A stretch of DNA of 64,000 bases from contig NZ_CP049919.1 in assembly GCF_015624425.1 (NCBI RefSeq), positions 4,774,001 to 4,838,000 on the forward strand, written 5' to 3'. The notes beneath the pieces were generated by a model. The model was not told the origin of the DNA. It ran no database searches and saw only the letters and a program-made list of their open reading frames with translations. The position numbers and the translations under genes are program-made. Positions 63,605 to 64,000 of the stretch are shown here, in pieces; position 1 is the stretch's first letter, and every line of letters begins with the position of its first letter. The stretch is from Roseateles sp. DAIF2. GTDB lineage: Bacteria > Pseudomonadota > Gammaproteobacteria > Burkholderiales > Burkholderiaceae_C.

Positions 63605-64000
63605 ATGAAGTACAAAACTTTCGCTCTCTCCGCGCTGGCCCTGGCCGCCAGTTCCGCAGCGCTCGCCCAGTCGAGCACCGGCAGCGTGACGCTGTACGGC
63701 GTCGCCGACGCCAATGTCCAGGTGCTGGATGGCGCCTCCTCCCTGACCCGCGTGCAGTCCGGCGGCCTGAACGGCTCGCGCTTCGGCCTGCGCGGCACCG
63801 AGGACCTGGGCAGCGGCCTGCGCGCCTTCTTCGTGCTGGAATCCGGCATCAATCTCGACAACGGCAGCAACGGCCAGAATTCCTTCTGGGGCCGCCAGGC
63901 CTATGTCGGCCTGGCCACGCCCTACGGCAAGGTCTCGCTGGGCCGCCAGTACGGCAGCCTGTACAACCTCTCCAGCGACTTCAGCCAGTTCTCCAACAAC
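63605..64000 (+). CDS. Outer-membrane porin (5' part only)
   Basis: N-terminal 132 residues of a betaproteobacterial general porin. The signal peptide ends A-A-L-A-Q. The mature part begins S-S-T-G-S-V-T-L-Y-G-V-A-D and contains S-R-F-G-L-R-G-T-E-D-L-G-S-G and W-G-R-Q-A-Y-V-G-L, the usual OmpC-like pattern of this class. The gene runs off the right edge. Confidence 0.94.
   Translation, partial: MKYKTFALSALALAASSAALAQSSTGSVTLYGVADANVQVLDGASSLTRVQSGGLNGSRFGLRGTEDLGSGLRAFFVLESGINLDNGSNGQNSFWGRQAYVGLATPYGKVSLGRQYGSLYNLSSDFSQFSNN

Noticed and set aside
1..64000. CRISPR array, tRNA or insertion sequence
   Set aside because: No regularly spaced repeats, tRNA-like cloverleaf, transposase or terminal inverted repeats were recognised by eye; an automated scan would be needed to exclude them fully.

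Overview
The window is a GC-rich (roughly 70% by eye) Betaproteobacterial chromosome segment. Gene content points to Burkholderiales, probably the Roseateles/Rubrivivax/Leptothrix side. The evidence is a complete-looking dcw cluster, a betaproteobacterial porin, a PEP-CTERM-like secreted protein, a Glu/Asp ABC transporter with a HypT-like LysR gene upstream, and a FadN-type beta-oxidation operon. The genus is inference. No tRNA, rRNA, CRISPR array, IS element or prophage block was seen; the only stable RNA gene is rnpB.

Region 1 (1-11.1 kb, minus strand) is the division and cell-wall cluster, transcribed mraZ-rsmH-ftsL-ftsI-murE-murF-mraY-murD-ftsW-murG, with nearly every junction overlapping or 1-7 nt apart. 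A sigma70-like promoter and four GTGG/GTGC repeats at exact 10-nt spacing (MraZ boxes) precede mraZ. Unusual points are a 51-codon ORF wedged between ftsW and murG that repeats the FtsW C-terminus and the murG ribosome-binding site, a roughly 75-residue acidic/proline insert in MurD, and a patch of atypical codons inside rsmH. Region 2 (11.4-18.9 kb) is sensory: a c-di-GMP-I riboswitch leads a chemoreceptor-GAF pair, followed by an Lrp regulator divergent from ornithine cyclodeaminase, a hybrid histidine kinase and a periplasmic binding protein.

Region 3 (18.9-34.4 kb) is a mixed set: alpha-carbonic anhydrase, Bcr/CflA exporter, Gfo/Idh/MocA oxidoreductase convergently overlapping an Asp-nucleophile hydrolase, LysR regulators, rnpB, a second chemoreceptor with a sigma28-type promoter, cysteine synthase, an EamA exporter, a secreted trypsin-like protease overlapping an FHA membrane protein, DUF3025 coupled to pyrC, and a DUF4394 lipoprotein. 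Region 4 (34.4-46.1 kb) holds gltIJKL with an attenuator after gltI, a LysR regulator, an ATM1-type ABC exporter, thioesterase, FAD oxidoreductase, cupin, a frameshifted quinone-reductase-like gene, an RNase D-like nuclease, and two secreted proteins (PEP-CTERM-like and tail-collar).

Region 5 (46.1-56 kb, minus) is a fatty-acid beta-oxidation operon led by a TetR regulator: acyl-CoA dehydrogenase, DUF2147, hydrolase, FadN-type dehydrogenase/hydratase, thiolase, hydrolase, DUF1569 and enoyl-CoA hydratase. A palindromic operator lies upstream of tetR. Region 6 (56-64 kb) carries an HNH nuclease, a glycine-zipper lipoprotein, a hydrolase, DoxX, MFS, cysB, a Mop/TOBE protein, an RBBP9-like hydrolase, 1-Cys peroxiredoxin, ribA and the start of a porin.

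Start codons were reassigned where Shine-Dalgarno spacing or family N-termini favoured another site. All functions are inferred from motifs and general family knowledge; no database search was run.
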